Shown here: positions 25,343 to 32,293 of the stretch, piece after piece
Position numbering within the stretch: position 1 is the stretch's first letter
Layout of the letters: every line of letters starts with the position of its first letter
NCBI RefSeq assembly: GCF_014596465.1
Contig: NZ_MECK01000634.1
Location: 1 to 32,293 of the forward strand
DNA length: 32,293 bases
Direction of reading: 5' to 3'
Source of the DNA: Streptomyces sp. CBMA123
GTDB lineage: Bacteria; Actinomycetota; Actinomycetes; Streptomycetales; Streptomycetaceae
The notes under the pieces: generated by a model
Told to the model about the DNA's origin: nothing
The model's database searches: none
What the model saw: the letters and a program-made list of their open reading frames with translations, nothing else
Made by a program: the position numbers and the translations under genes

Positions 25343-26446
25343 TTGTACAAGTTCCTGTTCGACCTCGTGTTCAAGAAGATGGACCCGGAGAAGGCCCACC
25401 ACCTCGCCTTCTTCTGGATCCGGCTGGCCTCCTCGGTGCCCGGCCTGCGCACCCTGGTGCGACTGGTGCTCGCCCCACGCGACCGGGCGCTGCACACCAG
25501 GGCCCTCGGCCTGGACCTGCCCGGCCCGTTCGGGCTCGCGGCCGGCTTCGACAAGAACGGCGTCGGCATCGACGGCCTGGCGATGCTCGGCTTCGACTAC
25601 GTCGAGATCGGCACCATCACCGGCGAGCCCCAGCCCGGCAACCCGACGCCCCGGCTGTTCCGCCTGGTCGAGGACCGCGCGCTGATCAACCGGATGGGCT
25701 TCAACAACCAGGGCTCGGCCAGGGTCGCCGCCCGGCTGGCCGCCCGCCCGCACACCAGCTCCACCCCGGTGATCGGCGTCAACATCGGCAAGACCAAGGT
25801 GGTCGAGGAGGCCGACGCCGTCGCCGACTACGTCAAGTCGACCGAGCGGCTGGCCAAGTACGCCGACTACCTGGTGGTCAACGTCAGCTCCCCGAACACC
25901 CCCGGGCTGCGCAACCTCCAGGCCGTCGACCACCTGCGCCCGCTGCTCGCCGCCGTCCGCGAGGCCGCCGACCGCACCACCGCGCACCGCGTGCCGCTGC
26001 TGGTCAAGATCGCCCCCGACCTGGCCGACGAGGACATCGACGAGGTCGCCGACCTGGCCCTGGAGCTGGGCCTGGACGGCATCATCGCCACCAACACCAC
26101 GATCGGCCGCGAGGGCCTGCGGGCCGACGCCGAGCGGGTCCGGGAGATCGGCCTGGGCGGCCTGTCCGGCGCCCCGCTGAAGGCCCGCGCCCTGGAGGTG
26201 CTGCAGCGGCTGCGCGCCCGCACCGAGGGCCGGCTGACGCTGGTCTCGGTCGGCGGCGTGGAGACCGCCGAGGACGCCTGGCAGCGGATCATCCACGGCG
26301 CCGACCTCGTGCAGGGCTACAGCGCCTTCATCTACGAGGGGCCGTTCTGGTGCCGCCGGATCCACCGGGGCCTCTCCGCCCGGGTCCGCGCCGCGGGCTT
26401 CCGCAACCTGGCGGCGGCCGTCGGCAGCGCCGTCCGCAGCTCGTGA
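25343..26446 (+). CDS. pyrD: Dihydroorotate dehydrogenase (quinone), class 2
   Basis: Oxidises dihydroorotate to orotate with FMN and membrane quinone. The 367-residue length and the amphipathic N-terminal extension (MYKFLFDLVFKKMDPEKAHH) mark class 2. GLAAGFDKNG, NRMGFNNQG and NVSSPNTPGLRNLQ, with the catalytic serine of class 2, are present, and SVGGVETAEDAW and YSAFIYEGP line the FMN site. The start is the rare TTG at 25343: it gives the expected family N-terminus and has GGGAG upstream. pyrF follows 29 bp later. Confidence 0.95.
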   Translation: MYKFLFDLVFKKMDPEKAHHLAFFWIRLASSVPGLRTLVRLVLAPRDRALHTRALGLDLPGPFGLAAGFDKNGVGIDGLAMLGFDYVEIGTITGEPQPGNPTPRLFRLVEDRALINRMGFNNQGSARVAARLAARPHTSSTPVIGVNIGKTKVVEEADAVADYVKSTERLAKYADYLVVNVSSPNTPGLRNLQAVDHLRPLLAAVREAADRTTAHRVPLLVKIAPDLADEDIDEVADLALELGLDGIIATNTTIGREGLRADAERVREIGLGGLSGAPLKARALEVLQRLRARTEGRLTLVSVGGVETAEDAWQRIIHGADLVQGYSAFIYEGPFWCRRIHRGLSARVRAAGFRNLAAAVGSAVRSS

Positions 26447-26475
26447 ACCCCTGTACTGGATCTGGAAAGGACGAC

Positions 26476-27309
26476 ATGACCCTCGCCCCGTTCGGTGCCC
26501 GGCTGCGCCAGGCCCTCGACACCCGCGGCCAGCTCTGCGTCGGCATCGACCCGCACGCCTCCCTGCTCTCCGCCTGGGGGCTCGGTGACGACCTCGCCGG
26601 GCTGGAGACCTTCAGTCGCACCGTGGTGGAGGCGCTGGCCGACCGGGTGGCCGTGCTCAAGCCGCAGGCCGCCTTCTTCGAGCGCTTCGGCAGCAAGGGC
26701 GTCGCGGTGCTGGAGAAGACCGTCGAGGAGGCCCGTGCGGCCGGTGCGCTGGTGCTGATGGACGCCAAGCGCGGCGACATCGGCTCCACCATGGCCGCCT
26801 ACGCGGAGGCCTTCCTGTCGCCCGGCAGCCCGCTGTTCTCGGACGCCGTGACGGTCAGCCCGTACCTGGGCTTCGGCTCGCTGCGCCCGGCCCTGGACCT
26901 GGCTCGCGAGCAGGGCTGCGGGGTGTTCGCGCTGGCGCTCACCTCCAACCCGGAGGGCGCCGAGGTGCAGCGCGCGGTCGGCGCGGACGGCGAGCCGGTC
27001 GCCGCGTCGGTGCTGCGCCAGCTGGCGGCCGAGAACGCGGACGCGGCGCCGCTGGGCTCCTTCGGCGCGGTGGTCGGCGCGACGCTGGCCGACGCGGGCG
27101 TGGACCTGGCCATCAACGGCCCGCTGCTGGCCCCCGGGATCGGCGCCCAGGGCGCGACCATGGCGGACCTGCCGCGGGTGTTCGGCGCCTCGGTGATCAA
27201 CGTGGTGCCGAGCGTCAGCCGGGACGTGCTCAAGCACGGGCCGTCGGTGCCGGCCCTGCGGGAGGCCGCGGAGCGCTTCGTCGGCGAGTTCGCGGACGCC
27301 GTCAAGTAG
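26476..27309 (+). CDS. pyrF: Orotidine 5'-phosphate decarboxylase (actinobacterial type)
   Basis: Decarboxylates OMP to UMP, the last step of the pathway. The 277-residue protein belongs to the longer type 2 group found in actinobacteria. LCVGIDPH (about 20-27), VLKPQAAFFERFG and the catalytic VLMDAKRGDIGST are intact. No pyrE is in the operon, so orotate phosphoribosyltransferase must be encoded elsewhere. ATG at 26476 follows GGAAAGG; the longer in-frame reading upstream overlaps pyrD and is not supported. A T-tailed terminator lies 150 bp downstream. Confidence 0.96.
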   Translation: MTLAPFGARLRQALDTRGQLCVGIDPHASLLSAWGLGDDLAGLETFSRTVVEALADRVAVLKPQAAFFERFGSKGVAVLEKTVEEARAAGALVLMDAKRGDIGSTMAAYAEAFLSPGSPLFSDAVTVSPYLGFGSLRPALDLAREQGCGVFALALTSNPEGAEVQRAVGADGEPVAASVLRQLAAENADAAPLGSFGAVVGATLADAGVDLAINGPLLAPGIGAQGATMADLPRVFGASVINVVPSVSRDVLKHGPSVPALREAAERFVGEFADAVK

Positions 27310-27455
27310 CGGAGGCGGCCCGGCCGGTGGCCGGCTGGTAGCCGACCGGTGACCGTACGCAGTGTCCGCAGGACGGCGGGGCGGCACCGGAGTTGACGTG
27401 AGCGCCGTCACATCGACCCCGTCAAAGTTTCGCAATCGCGGTCATTTTGCCCCGG

Positions 27456-27490
27456 AAAGTCCTGGTCGGCCTTGGCTGACCAGGACTTTT
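27456..27490 (+). terminator. T-tailed terminator of the pyr operon
   Basis: The arm aaagtcctggtcggcc (27456-27471) pairs with ggctgaccaggacttt with one G-T wobble and ends in tttt, with further T-runs to 27501. This is an unusually complete rho-independent terminator for a high-GC genome. The 27310-27455 stretch shows nothing else that I can support. Confidence 0.85.
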
Positions 27491-27502
27491 CGTGTTCTTT
27501 TC

Positions 27503-27531
27503 CTGACGCGGCGCCGCAATGCGGGTAGTGT
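27503..27531 (+). promoter_or_regulatory. Probable sIHF promoter
   Basis: CTGACG (27503-27508) and TAGTGT (27526-27531) are separated by 17 bp, a good match to the vegetative promoter pattern. It starts just after the pyrF terminator and would give an sIHF leader of about 145 nt. Confidence 0.6.
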
Positions 27532-27681
27532 CCGGCGATAGGTCATCGGCGAGTTGCGAAATCTGTAGCTCCCGCAGGTCAGGGCCCTGTGGTTCCCCAT
27601 TGGGCTCCCCTTGCGGACGGTGTCCCGGTACCAAACCAGTCATAGCTCAATCCCTTCCTTCCACACCCTGAGGTGAACGGC

Positions 27682-28008
27682 GTGGCTCTTCCGCCCCTTA
27701 CCCCTGAACAGCGCACCGCCGCGCTCGCCAAGGCCGCCGAGGCTCGCCGGGAGCGCGCCGAGGTCAAGAACCGGCTCAAGCACTCCGGCGCCTCCCTGCA
27801 CGAGGTGATCAAGGCCGGCAAGAACGACAACGACGTGATCGGCAAGATGAAGGTGTCGGCCCTGCTGGAGTCCCTTCCGGGCGTCGGCAAGGTTCGTGCC
27901 AAGCAGATCATGGAGCGCCTCGGCATCAGCGAGAGCCGCCGTGTCCGCGGTCTCGGAACGAACCAGATCGCCTCCCTGGAGCGTGAGTTCGGCGGTGGCG
28001 CCGTCTGA
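27682..28008 (+). CDS. Actinobacterial integration host factor (sIHF/mIHF)
   Basis: A 108-residue nucleoid-associated DNA-binding protein, unrelated to HU/IHF of other bacteria. It begins MALPPLTPEQRTAALAKAAE, has a long basic helix (RRERAEVKNRLKHSGASLHE) and the helix-two-turn-helix core LESLPGVGKVRAKQIMERLG with GTNQIASLEREF at the end. GTG at 27682 gives the family's MALPPL start; a GTG at 27673 is possible but would add three residues. In streptomycetes this protein influences nucleoid compaction, sporulation and antibiotic production. It precedes gmk, as in mycobacteria and streptomycetes. Confidence 0.96.
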   Translation: MALPPLTPEQRTAALAKAAEARRERAEVKNRLKHSGASLHEVIKAGKNDNDVIGKMKVSALLESLPGVGKVRAKQIMERLGISESRRVRGLGTNQIASLEREFGGGAV

Positions 28009-28021
28009 CCGTGCCCCGTGG

Positions 28022-28050
28022 TCCCGGGATCGTCCGCGATCCGGGATAAT
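28022..28050 (+). promoter_or_regulatory. Hairpin and -10-like element before gmk
   Basis: The arms tcccgggatcg (28022-28032) and cgatccggga (28037-28046) pair with one bulged base and could end the sIHF transcript. The hexamer GATAAT (28045-28050) sits six bases before the gmk ATG and could start a leaderless gmk message. No good -35 is seen. Confidence 0.4.
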
Positions 28051-28056
28051 CGGTGC

Positions 28057-28614
28057 ATGAGTGAGCGTCCGCGGCTGACCGTGCTCTCCGGCCCTTCGGG
28101 GGTCGGCAAGAGCACGGTCGTCGCTCATATGAGGAAGATGTACCCCGAGGTCTGGCTCTCGGTGTCGGCCACCACCCGGCACCCGAGGCCCGGCGAGAAG
28201 AACGGGGTCCAGTACCACTTCGTCGACAATGACGAGTTCGACAAGCTGATCGCCAACGGCGAGCTGCTCGAGTGGGCCGAGTTCGCGGGCAACCGCTACG
28301 GCACCCCGCGTGCGGCCGTACTGGAGAAGCTGGAGCGCGGCGAGCCCGTCCTGCTGGAGATCGACCTGCAGGGCGCCCGCCAGGTGCGCGAGTCGATGCC
28401 GGAGGCCCAGCTGGTCTTCCTGGCGCCGCCGAGCTGGGACGAGCTGGTCCGTCGGCTGACCGGCCGGGGCACCGAGGCGCAGGACGTGATCGAGCGGCGG
28501 CTGGAGGCGGCCAGGGTCGAGCTCGCGGCCGAGGCCGAGTTCGACAGGACCCTTGTCAACACCTCCGTCGAGCAGGTAGCGGCCGAACTGCTAGCCTTGC
28601 TCGGTGTAGCCTGA
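28057..28614 (+). CDS. gmk: Guanylate kinase
   Basis: Phosphorylates GMP to GDP with ATP. The 185-residue protein has the P-loop SGPSGVGKST (11-20), the GMP-binding SVSATTRHPRPGEKNGVQYH and the lid FAGNRYGTPRAAV. The upstream in-frame GTG at 28018 would add 13 unrelated residues; ATG at 28057 fits the family. rpoZ starts 37 bp downstream, so gmk-rpoZ is an operon. This pairing links guanine nucleotide supply to the RNA polymerase omega subunit, which is implicated in (p)ppGpp response in other bacteria. Confidence 0.96.
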   Translation: MSERPRLTVLSGPSGVGKSTVVAHMRKMYPEVWLSVSATTRHPRPGEKNGVQYHFVDNDEFDKLIANGELLEWAEFAGNRYGTPRAAVLEKLERGEPVLLEIDLQGARQVRESMPEAQLVFLAPPSWDELVRRLTGRGTEAQDVIERRLEAARVELAAEAEFDRTLVNTSVEQVAAELLALLGVA

Positions 28615-28651
28615 CCTGTCAGTCTTTTCCACCCTTTCGGAAGGTTTTCGC

Positions 28652-28921
28652 GTGTCCTCTTCCATGACCGCGCCCGAGGGCATCATCAACCCGCCGATCG
28701 ACGAGCTGCTTGAGGCCACCGACTCGAAGTACAGCCTCGTGATCTACGCCGCCAAGCGCGCGCGCCAGATCAACGCGTACTACTCCCAGCTCGGCGAGGG
28801 CCTGCTGGAGTACGTCGGCCCGCTGGTCGACACCCACGTGCACGAGAAGCCGCTGTCGATCGCGCTGCGCGAGATCAACGCGGGCATGCTGACCGCCGAG
28901 GCGGTCGAGGGCGCCGCCTGA
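28652..28921 (+). CDS. rpoZ: RNA polymerase omega subunit
   Basis: An 89-residue omega subunit that helps assemble the beta' subunit of RNA polymerase. INPPIDELLEATDSKYSLVI and YAAKRARQINAYY are the family core, and EKPLSIALREINAGML is the C-terminal helix. GTG at 28652 follows GGAAGG; an ATG five codons later is an alternative. An 18-bp hairpin with TTCG loop follows. Confidence 0.96.
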   Translation: MSSSMTAPEGIINPPIDELLEATDSKYSLVIYAAKRARQINAYYSQLGEGLLEYVGPLVDTHVHEKPLSIALREINAGMLTAEAVEGAA

Positions 28922-28939
28922 GGCAGCCTCGTACCTGTC

Positions 28940-28984
28940 CCGGAGGGCCCGGCGGAATTCGTTCCGCCGGGCCCTCCGGCGTTT
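28940..28984 (+). terminator. Terminator after rpoZ
   Basis: A perfect 18-bp stem, ccggagggcccggcggaa (28940-28957) with its complement at 28962-28979, closes on a TTCG tetraloop and is followed by cgtttt. It ends the gmk-rpoZ transcript. Confidence 0.9.
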
Positions 28985-29078
28985 TCCGGCCCCGGTGGGC
29001 CGGGCCGCGGTGTGGGGCGCGGCTGAGGGGTCGTAGGGTGGGCGGGTTCCGGATCGGGAGAAAGGTGGGTGTCTGACG

Positions 29079-30296
29079 GTGGACGCTCCTCGGGTGGCTC
29101 TGGGTGTCAGCGGCGGGATCGCCGCCTACAAGGCGTGCGAGCTGCTGCGCCGGTTCACCGAGTCCGGCCACCAGGTCACCGTGGTGCCCACCGCGGCGGC
29201 GCTGCACTTCGTCGGCGAGGCCACCTGGGCCGCGCTGTCCGGCCGCCCCGCCGCCACCGAGACCTGGGAGCGCGTGCACGAGGTGCCGCACGTGCGGATC
29301 GGGCAGCAGGCCGACCTGGTGGTGGTCGCCCCCGCCACCGCCGACCTGATCGCCAAGGCCGCCCACGGGCTCGCCGACGACCTGCTGACCAACACCCTGC
29401 TCACCGCCTGCTGCCCGGTCGTCCTGGCGCCCGCCATGCACACCGAGATGTGGGAGCACCCGGCCACCCGGGAGAACGTCGCCACCCTGCGCCGCCGCGG
29501 TGTGATCGTGCTGGAGCCGGCCGTCGGGCGGCTCACCGGCAAGGACACCGGCAAGGGGCGGCTGCCCGAGCCCGGCGCGATCTTCGAGGCCTGCCGGGCC
29601 GTGCTGCGCCGGGGCGGGGCGGTGCCGACCGACCTGGCCGGCCGGCACGTGGTGGTCTCGGCCGGCGGCACCCGGGAGCCGCTGGACCCGGTGCGCTTCC
29701 TCGGCAACCGCTCCTCCGGCAAGCAGGGCTACGCGCTCGCCGTGACGGCCGCGGCGCGCGGGGCGCGGGTGACCCTCGTCTCCGCCAACGCCGAGCTGCC
29801 CGACCCGGCCGGGGTGGACGTGGTGCACGTCTCGACCGCGCTGGAACTGCGCGCGGCGGCGCTGAAGGCGGCCGCGGACGCGGACGCCGTGGTGATGGCC
29901 GCGGCGGTGGCGGACTTCCGGCCCGCCGAGTACGCGACCGGCAAGATCAAGAAGGTCGAGGGGGTCGAGCCGGCTCCGGTGGCGCTGGTCCGCAACCCCG
30001 ACGTGCTGGCCGAGCTGTCGGCGCACCGCCCCCGTTCGGGCCAGCTGGTGGTGGGTTTCGCGGCGGAGACCGACGACGTGCTCGCCAACGGCCGCGCCAA
30101 GCTCGCCCGCAAGGGCTGCGACCTGCTGGTGGTCAACGAGGTGGGCGACGGAAAGGCCTTCGGGCAGGACGTCAACGAGGCCGTGGTGCTGGGCGCGGAC
30201 GGCAGCGAGACCCCCGTACCGGTGGGCCCCAAGGAGGCCCTCGCGGACGTGATCTGGGATCTGGTCGCAAAGCGGCTGGAACCGGGTCGGAACTGA
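29079..30296 (+). CDS. coaBC: Bifunctional CoaBC (phosphopantothenoylcysteine decarboxylase / synthetase)
   Basis: Two steps of coenzyme A synthesis. The N-terminal flavoprotein CoaC half (residues about 1-180) has GVSGGIAAYKACELLRRF, the catalytic His in VPHVRIG and PAMHTEMW. The C-terminal CoaB half has VVSAGGTREPLDPVRFLGNR, SSGKQGYALA, MAAAVADFRPAEY and KIKK. In E. coli Dfp the PAMN asparagine and the ACG cysteine matter for decarboxylation; here they read PAMH and LTGKDTGKGRL. From memory the mycobacterial enzymes look the same, so this is a lineage variant rather than damage. GTG at 29079 has GGGAGAAAGG somewhat far upstream. TAGGGT at 29034 may be its -10. Confidence 0.95.
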   Translation: MDAPRVALGVSGGIAAYKACELLRRFTESGHQVTVVPTAAALHFVGEATWAALSGRPAATETWERVHEVPHVRIGQQADLVVVAPATADLIAKAAHGLADDLLTNTLLTACCPVVLAPAMHTEMWEHPATRENVATLRRRGVIVLEPAVGRLTGKDTGKGRLPEPGAIFEACRAVLRRGGAVPTDLAGRHVVVSAGGTREPLDPVRFLGNRSSGKQGYALAVTAAARGARVTLVSANAELPDPAGVDVVHVSTALELRAAALKAAADADAVVMAAAVADFRPAEYATGKIKKVEGVEPAPVALVRNPDVLAELSAHRPRSGQLVVGFAAETDDVLANGRAKLARKGCDLLVVNEVGDGKAFGQDVNEAVVLGADGSETPVPVGPKEALADVIWDLVAKRLEPGRN

Positions 30297-30336
30297 TCGA
30301 GACCCGCTGGAGAACGGTCTTGATTTCCGGAAGCGG

Positions 30337-30367
30337 GTGACGTTCGGCGGAAGCAGACCGTTAGAAT
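30337..30367 (+). promoter_or_regulatory. Candidate metK promoter
   Basis: GTGACG (30337-30342) and TAGAAT (30362-30367) are 19 bp apart, slightly wide for a vegetative promoter. A small ccccgg-ttcg-ccgggg hairpin (30393-30408) follows in the leader. I looked for SAM riboswitch motifs and found none. Confidence 0.45.
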
Positions 30368-30446
30368 CCAGGAATCAAGTCTTTCCGGATGTCCCCGGTT
30401 CGCCGGGGGCCTTCAGTCAGCAGCCGCTGCAACCCCAGGGAGCGCT

Positions 30447-31655
30447 GTGTCTCGCCGCCTGTTCACCTCGGAGTCCGTGACCGAGGGACACCCCGACAAG
30501 ATCGCTGACCAGATCAGCGACACCATCCTTGACGCGCTCCTCCGTGAGGACCCGACCTCCCGGGTCGCCGTGGAGACGCTCATCACGACCGGCCAGGTGC
30601 ACGTGGCCGGCGAGGTGACCACCAAGGCGTACGCCCCGATCGCCCAGCTCGTCCGGGACAAGATCCTGGAGATCGGCTACGACAGCTCCAAGAAGGGCTT
30701 CGACGGCGCCTCCTGTGGCGTGTCGGTGTCCATCGGAGCCCAGTCGCCCGACATCGCGCAGGGTGTCGACACCGCGTACGAGGCCCGGGTCGAGGGCGAC
30801 GAGGACGACCTGGACAAGCAGGGGGCCGGCGACCAGGGCCTGATGTTCGGCTACGCGTCCGACGAGACGCCCGAGCTGATGCCGCTGCCGATCACCCTGG
30901 CGCACCGCCTCTCCCGCCGCCTCACCGAGGTCCGCAAGAACGGGACCATCCCGTACCTGCGCCCTGACGGCAAGACCCAGGTCACCATCGAGTACGACGG
31001 CGACAAGGCCGTCCGCCTCGACACCGTGGTCGTCTCCACCCAGCACGCCAGTGACATCGACCTGGAGTCGCTGCTCACCCCGGACATCCGCGAGTTCGTC
31101 GTGGAGCCGGAGCTGAAGGCGCTGGCCGAGCAGGGCATCAAGCTGACCACCGACGGCTACCGCCTGCTGGTCAACCCGACCGGCCGCTTCGAGATCGGCG
31201 GCCCGATGGGCGACGCCGGCCTCACCGGCCGCAAGATCATCATCGACACCTACGGCGGCATGGCCCGCCACGGTGGCGGCGCCTTCTCCGGCAAGGACCC
31301 GTCCAAGGTGGACCGCTCGGCCGCGTACGCGATGCGCTGGGTGGCGAAGAACATCGTCGCCGCCGGCCTCGCCCGCCGCGCCGAGGTGCAGGTCGCGTAC
31401 GCGATCGGCAAGGCCGAGCCGGTCGGCCTGTTCGTGGAGACCTTCGGCACCGAGAGCGTGCCGGTCCTCTCCATCCAGAAGGCCGTCTCCGAGGTCTTCG
31501 ACCTCCGCCCGGCCGCGATCATCCGCGACCTGGACCTGCTGCGGCCGATCTACTCGCAGACCGCCGCGTACGGCCACTTCGGCCGTGAGCTGCCGGACTT
31601 CACCTGGGAGCGCACCGACCGGGTGGAGCAGCTGAAGGCTGCCGTCCAGGACTGA
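30447..31655 (+). CDS. metK: S-adenosylmethionine synthetase
   Basis: Makes S-adenosylmethionine from methionine and ATP. The 402-residue length and signatures are normal: VTEGHPDKIADQISD (11-25), GAGDQGLMFGYA with the MAT hexapeptide, and the P-loop-like GGGAFSGKDPSKVDRSAAYA. GTG at 30447 follows AGGGAG. It is flanked by coaBC and priA. In streptomycetes SAM levels affect antibiotic production and development. Confidence 0.98.
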   Translation: MSRRLFTSESVTEGHPDKIADQISDTILDALLREDPTSRVAVETLITTGQVHVAGEVTTKAYAPIAQLVRDKILEIGYDSSKKGFDGASCGVSVSIGAQSPDIAQGVDTAYEARVEGDEDDLDKQGAGDQGLMFGYASDETPELMPLPITLAHRLSRRLTEVRKNGTIPYLRPDGKTQVTIEYDGDKAVRLDTVVVSTQHASDIDLESLLTPDIREFVVEPELKALAEQGIKLTTDGYRLLVNPTGRFEIGGPMGDAGLTGRKIIIDTYGGMARHGGGAFSGKDPSKVDRSAAYAMRWVAKNIVAAGLARRAEVQVAYAIGKAEPVGLFVETFGTESVPVLSIQKAVSEVFDLRPAAIIRDLDLLRPIYSQTAAYGHFGRELPDFTWERTDRVEQLKAAVQD

Positions 31656-31671
31656 CCCCCCGGGCTTCGAA

Positions 31672-31705
31672 GCGGCGTCCGCCCCTGTTCGGGGGCGGGC
31701 GCCGC
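31672..31705 (+). terminator. Terminator after metK
   Basis: gcggcgtccgcccc (31672-31685) pairs with ggggcgggcgccgc (31692-31705) with one G-T wobble and a 6-nt loop, 17 bp after the metK stop codon. Confidence 0.75.
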
Positions 31706-31752
31706 TCCGCTGTGTGCGCGGTGTCGGTGTGACCTGGTAGTACTTGGGAGCG

Positions 31753-32293
31753 ATGAGCAGCACAGGGGAGAACGGGGCCGCCGAGCCGGAGCAGCTGGCG
31801 TTCATCCGGGAGACGGTCAAGCGGGCCAAGCCCCGGACGTGGCATGGGGCCAAACGGGCCGAACACCTGCCGGTGGCCCGGGTCGTGGTGGACAAGGGTG
31901 TGCTCACCATCGACAAGCTCTTCGACTACGAGGTGCCGGCGGCCATGGCCGAGGAGGCCCAGCCGGGCGTCCGGGTGCGGGTGCGCTTCGGGGCGCGGGT
32001 GGTCAAGGGCCAGCGCGAGGGCGGGGAACTGCACGACGGGTTCATCGTCGCCCGGCTGGAGAAGAGCGACTTCGCCGGCCCGCTCGCCCCGCTCGCCCAG
32101 GTGCTCTCACCCGAACCGGTGCTCAGCCCGCAGCTGCTCCGGCTCTGCCGCACCGTCGCCGACCGGTACGCCGGCACCCTGGCCGACGTGCTGCAGCTCG
32201 CCGTACCGCCCCGGCACGCCAAGGCCGAGGCCGAACCCTCCCCGCCGCCGCTGCCGCGCCCGCCGGCCCCCGCCCCCGGCGGCTGGCAGCGCT
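31753..32293 (+). CDS. priA: Primosomal protein N' (PriA), N-terminal part
   Basis: The frame from ATG 31753 is open to the window end (180 codons). After a short variable N-terminus, ARVVVDKGVLTIDKLFDYEV (about 45-64) and GVRVRVRFGARVVKGQREGG are the PriA 3'-DNA-binding domain signatures. LCRTVADRYAGTLADVLQLA VPPRHA matches the winged-helix linker. PriA restarts stalled replication forks by loading the replisome; in actinobacteria it usually lacks intact helicase motifs, which cannot be checked here because that region lies beyond the window. GGGAG precedes the start. Confidence 0.9.
   Translation, partial: MSSTGENGAAEPEQLAFIRETVKRAKPRTWHGAKRAEHLPVARVVVDKGVLTIDKLFDYEVPAAMAEEAQPGVRVRVRFGARVVKGQREGGELHDGFIVARLEKSDFAGPLAPLAQVLSPEPVLSPQLLRLCRTVADRYAGTLADVLQLAVPPRHAKAEAEPSPPPLPRPPAPAPGGWQR

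Noticed and set aside
29079..30296. CoaBC called defective because PAMN and ACG catalytic residues differ
   Set aside because: As I recall, mycobacterial CoaBC has the same PAMH and LTGxDxGxGRL sequences, so the change is typical of the lineage.
30297..30446. Possible SAM riboswitch before metK
   Set aside because: None of the conserved blocks of SAM-I, SAM-II or SAM-IV riboswitches that I know are visible; only a small hairpin and a promoter-like sequence are seen.

Overview
The window is very GC-rich, uses GTG starts often, and has the gene order efp-nusB-bldD-pyrR-pyrB-pyrC-(unknown)-carA-carB-pyrD-pyrF-sIHF-gmk-rpoZ-coaBC-metK-priA. From memory this is the core-chromosome order of Streptomycetaceae, so the source is probably a Streptomyces, Kitasatospora or close relative. 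BldD, with both c-di-GMP binding motifs, and the actinobacterial integration host factor support this.

Left part (1-9000). A poly-C tract joins the tail of a Pro/Thr-rich protein to a P-loop kinase-like protein in a different reading frame, which looks like an assembly or homopolymer problem. Next come an Fpg/Nei-family DNA glycosylase and an NLR-like STAND ATPase with TPR repeats, whose N-terminus resembles a RHIM-like amyloid signalling motif. On the minus strand lie a glycosyl/glycerophosphotransferase-like protein of unknown role and an ArsR-family repressor. A cobalamin riboswitch then leads into a NiCoT metal transporter. A DMT-family exporter faces a divergent XRE-cupin regulator.

Zinc-starvation ribosome locus (9034-11897). 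Zinc-free paralogues of L31 and L33 (minus strand) and L28, S14, S18 and L32 (plus strand) flank a Zur-box-like palindrome. A CobW/COG0523 protein sits inside the plus-strand operon but has lost its Walker A and NKxD motifs. The S18 paralogue carries a 9-residue in-frame insertion encoded by a GC-rich hairpin.

Housekeeping part (12028 to the end). An M24-peptidase-like protein lacking most metal ligands precedes EF-P and NusB. A thioesterase-like protein and an unknown protein lie before bldD, which has a promoter overlapped by a BldD-box-like site. The pyrimidine operon follows: PyrR with a PyrR-binding loop just before its ribosome binding site, PyrB, PyrC, a small membrane protein of unknown function, CarA, CarB, PyrD and PyrF. 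The first five genes after pyrR overlap or nearly abut, and a strong hairpin separates carB from pyrD. After a T-tailed terminator come sIHF, gmk and rpoZ, then coaBC, metK and the start of priA, which runs off the window.

I see no rRNA, tRNA, CRISPR array, transposase or phage gene. The most interesting leads are the NLR with its amyloid-like N-terminus, the degenerate CobW protein, the hairpin insertion in S18, the unknown protein in the pyrimidine operon and the metal-ligand-poor M24 protein next to EF-P.
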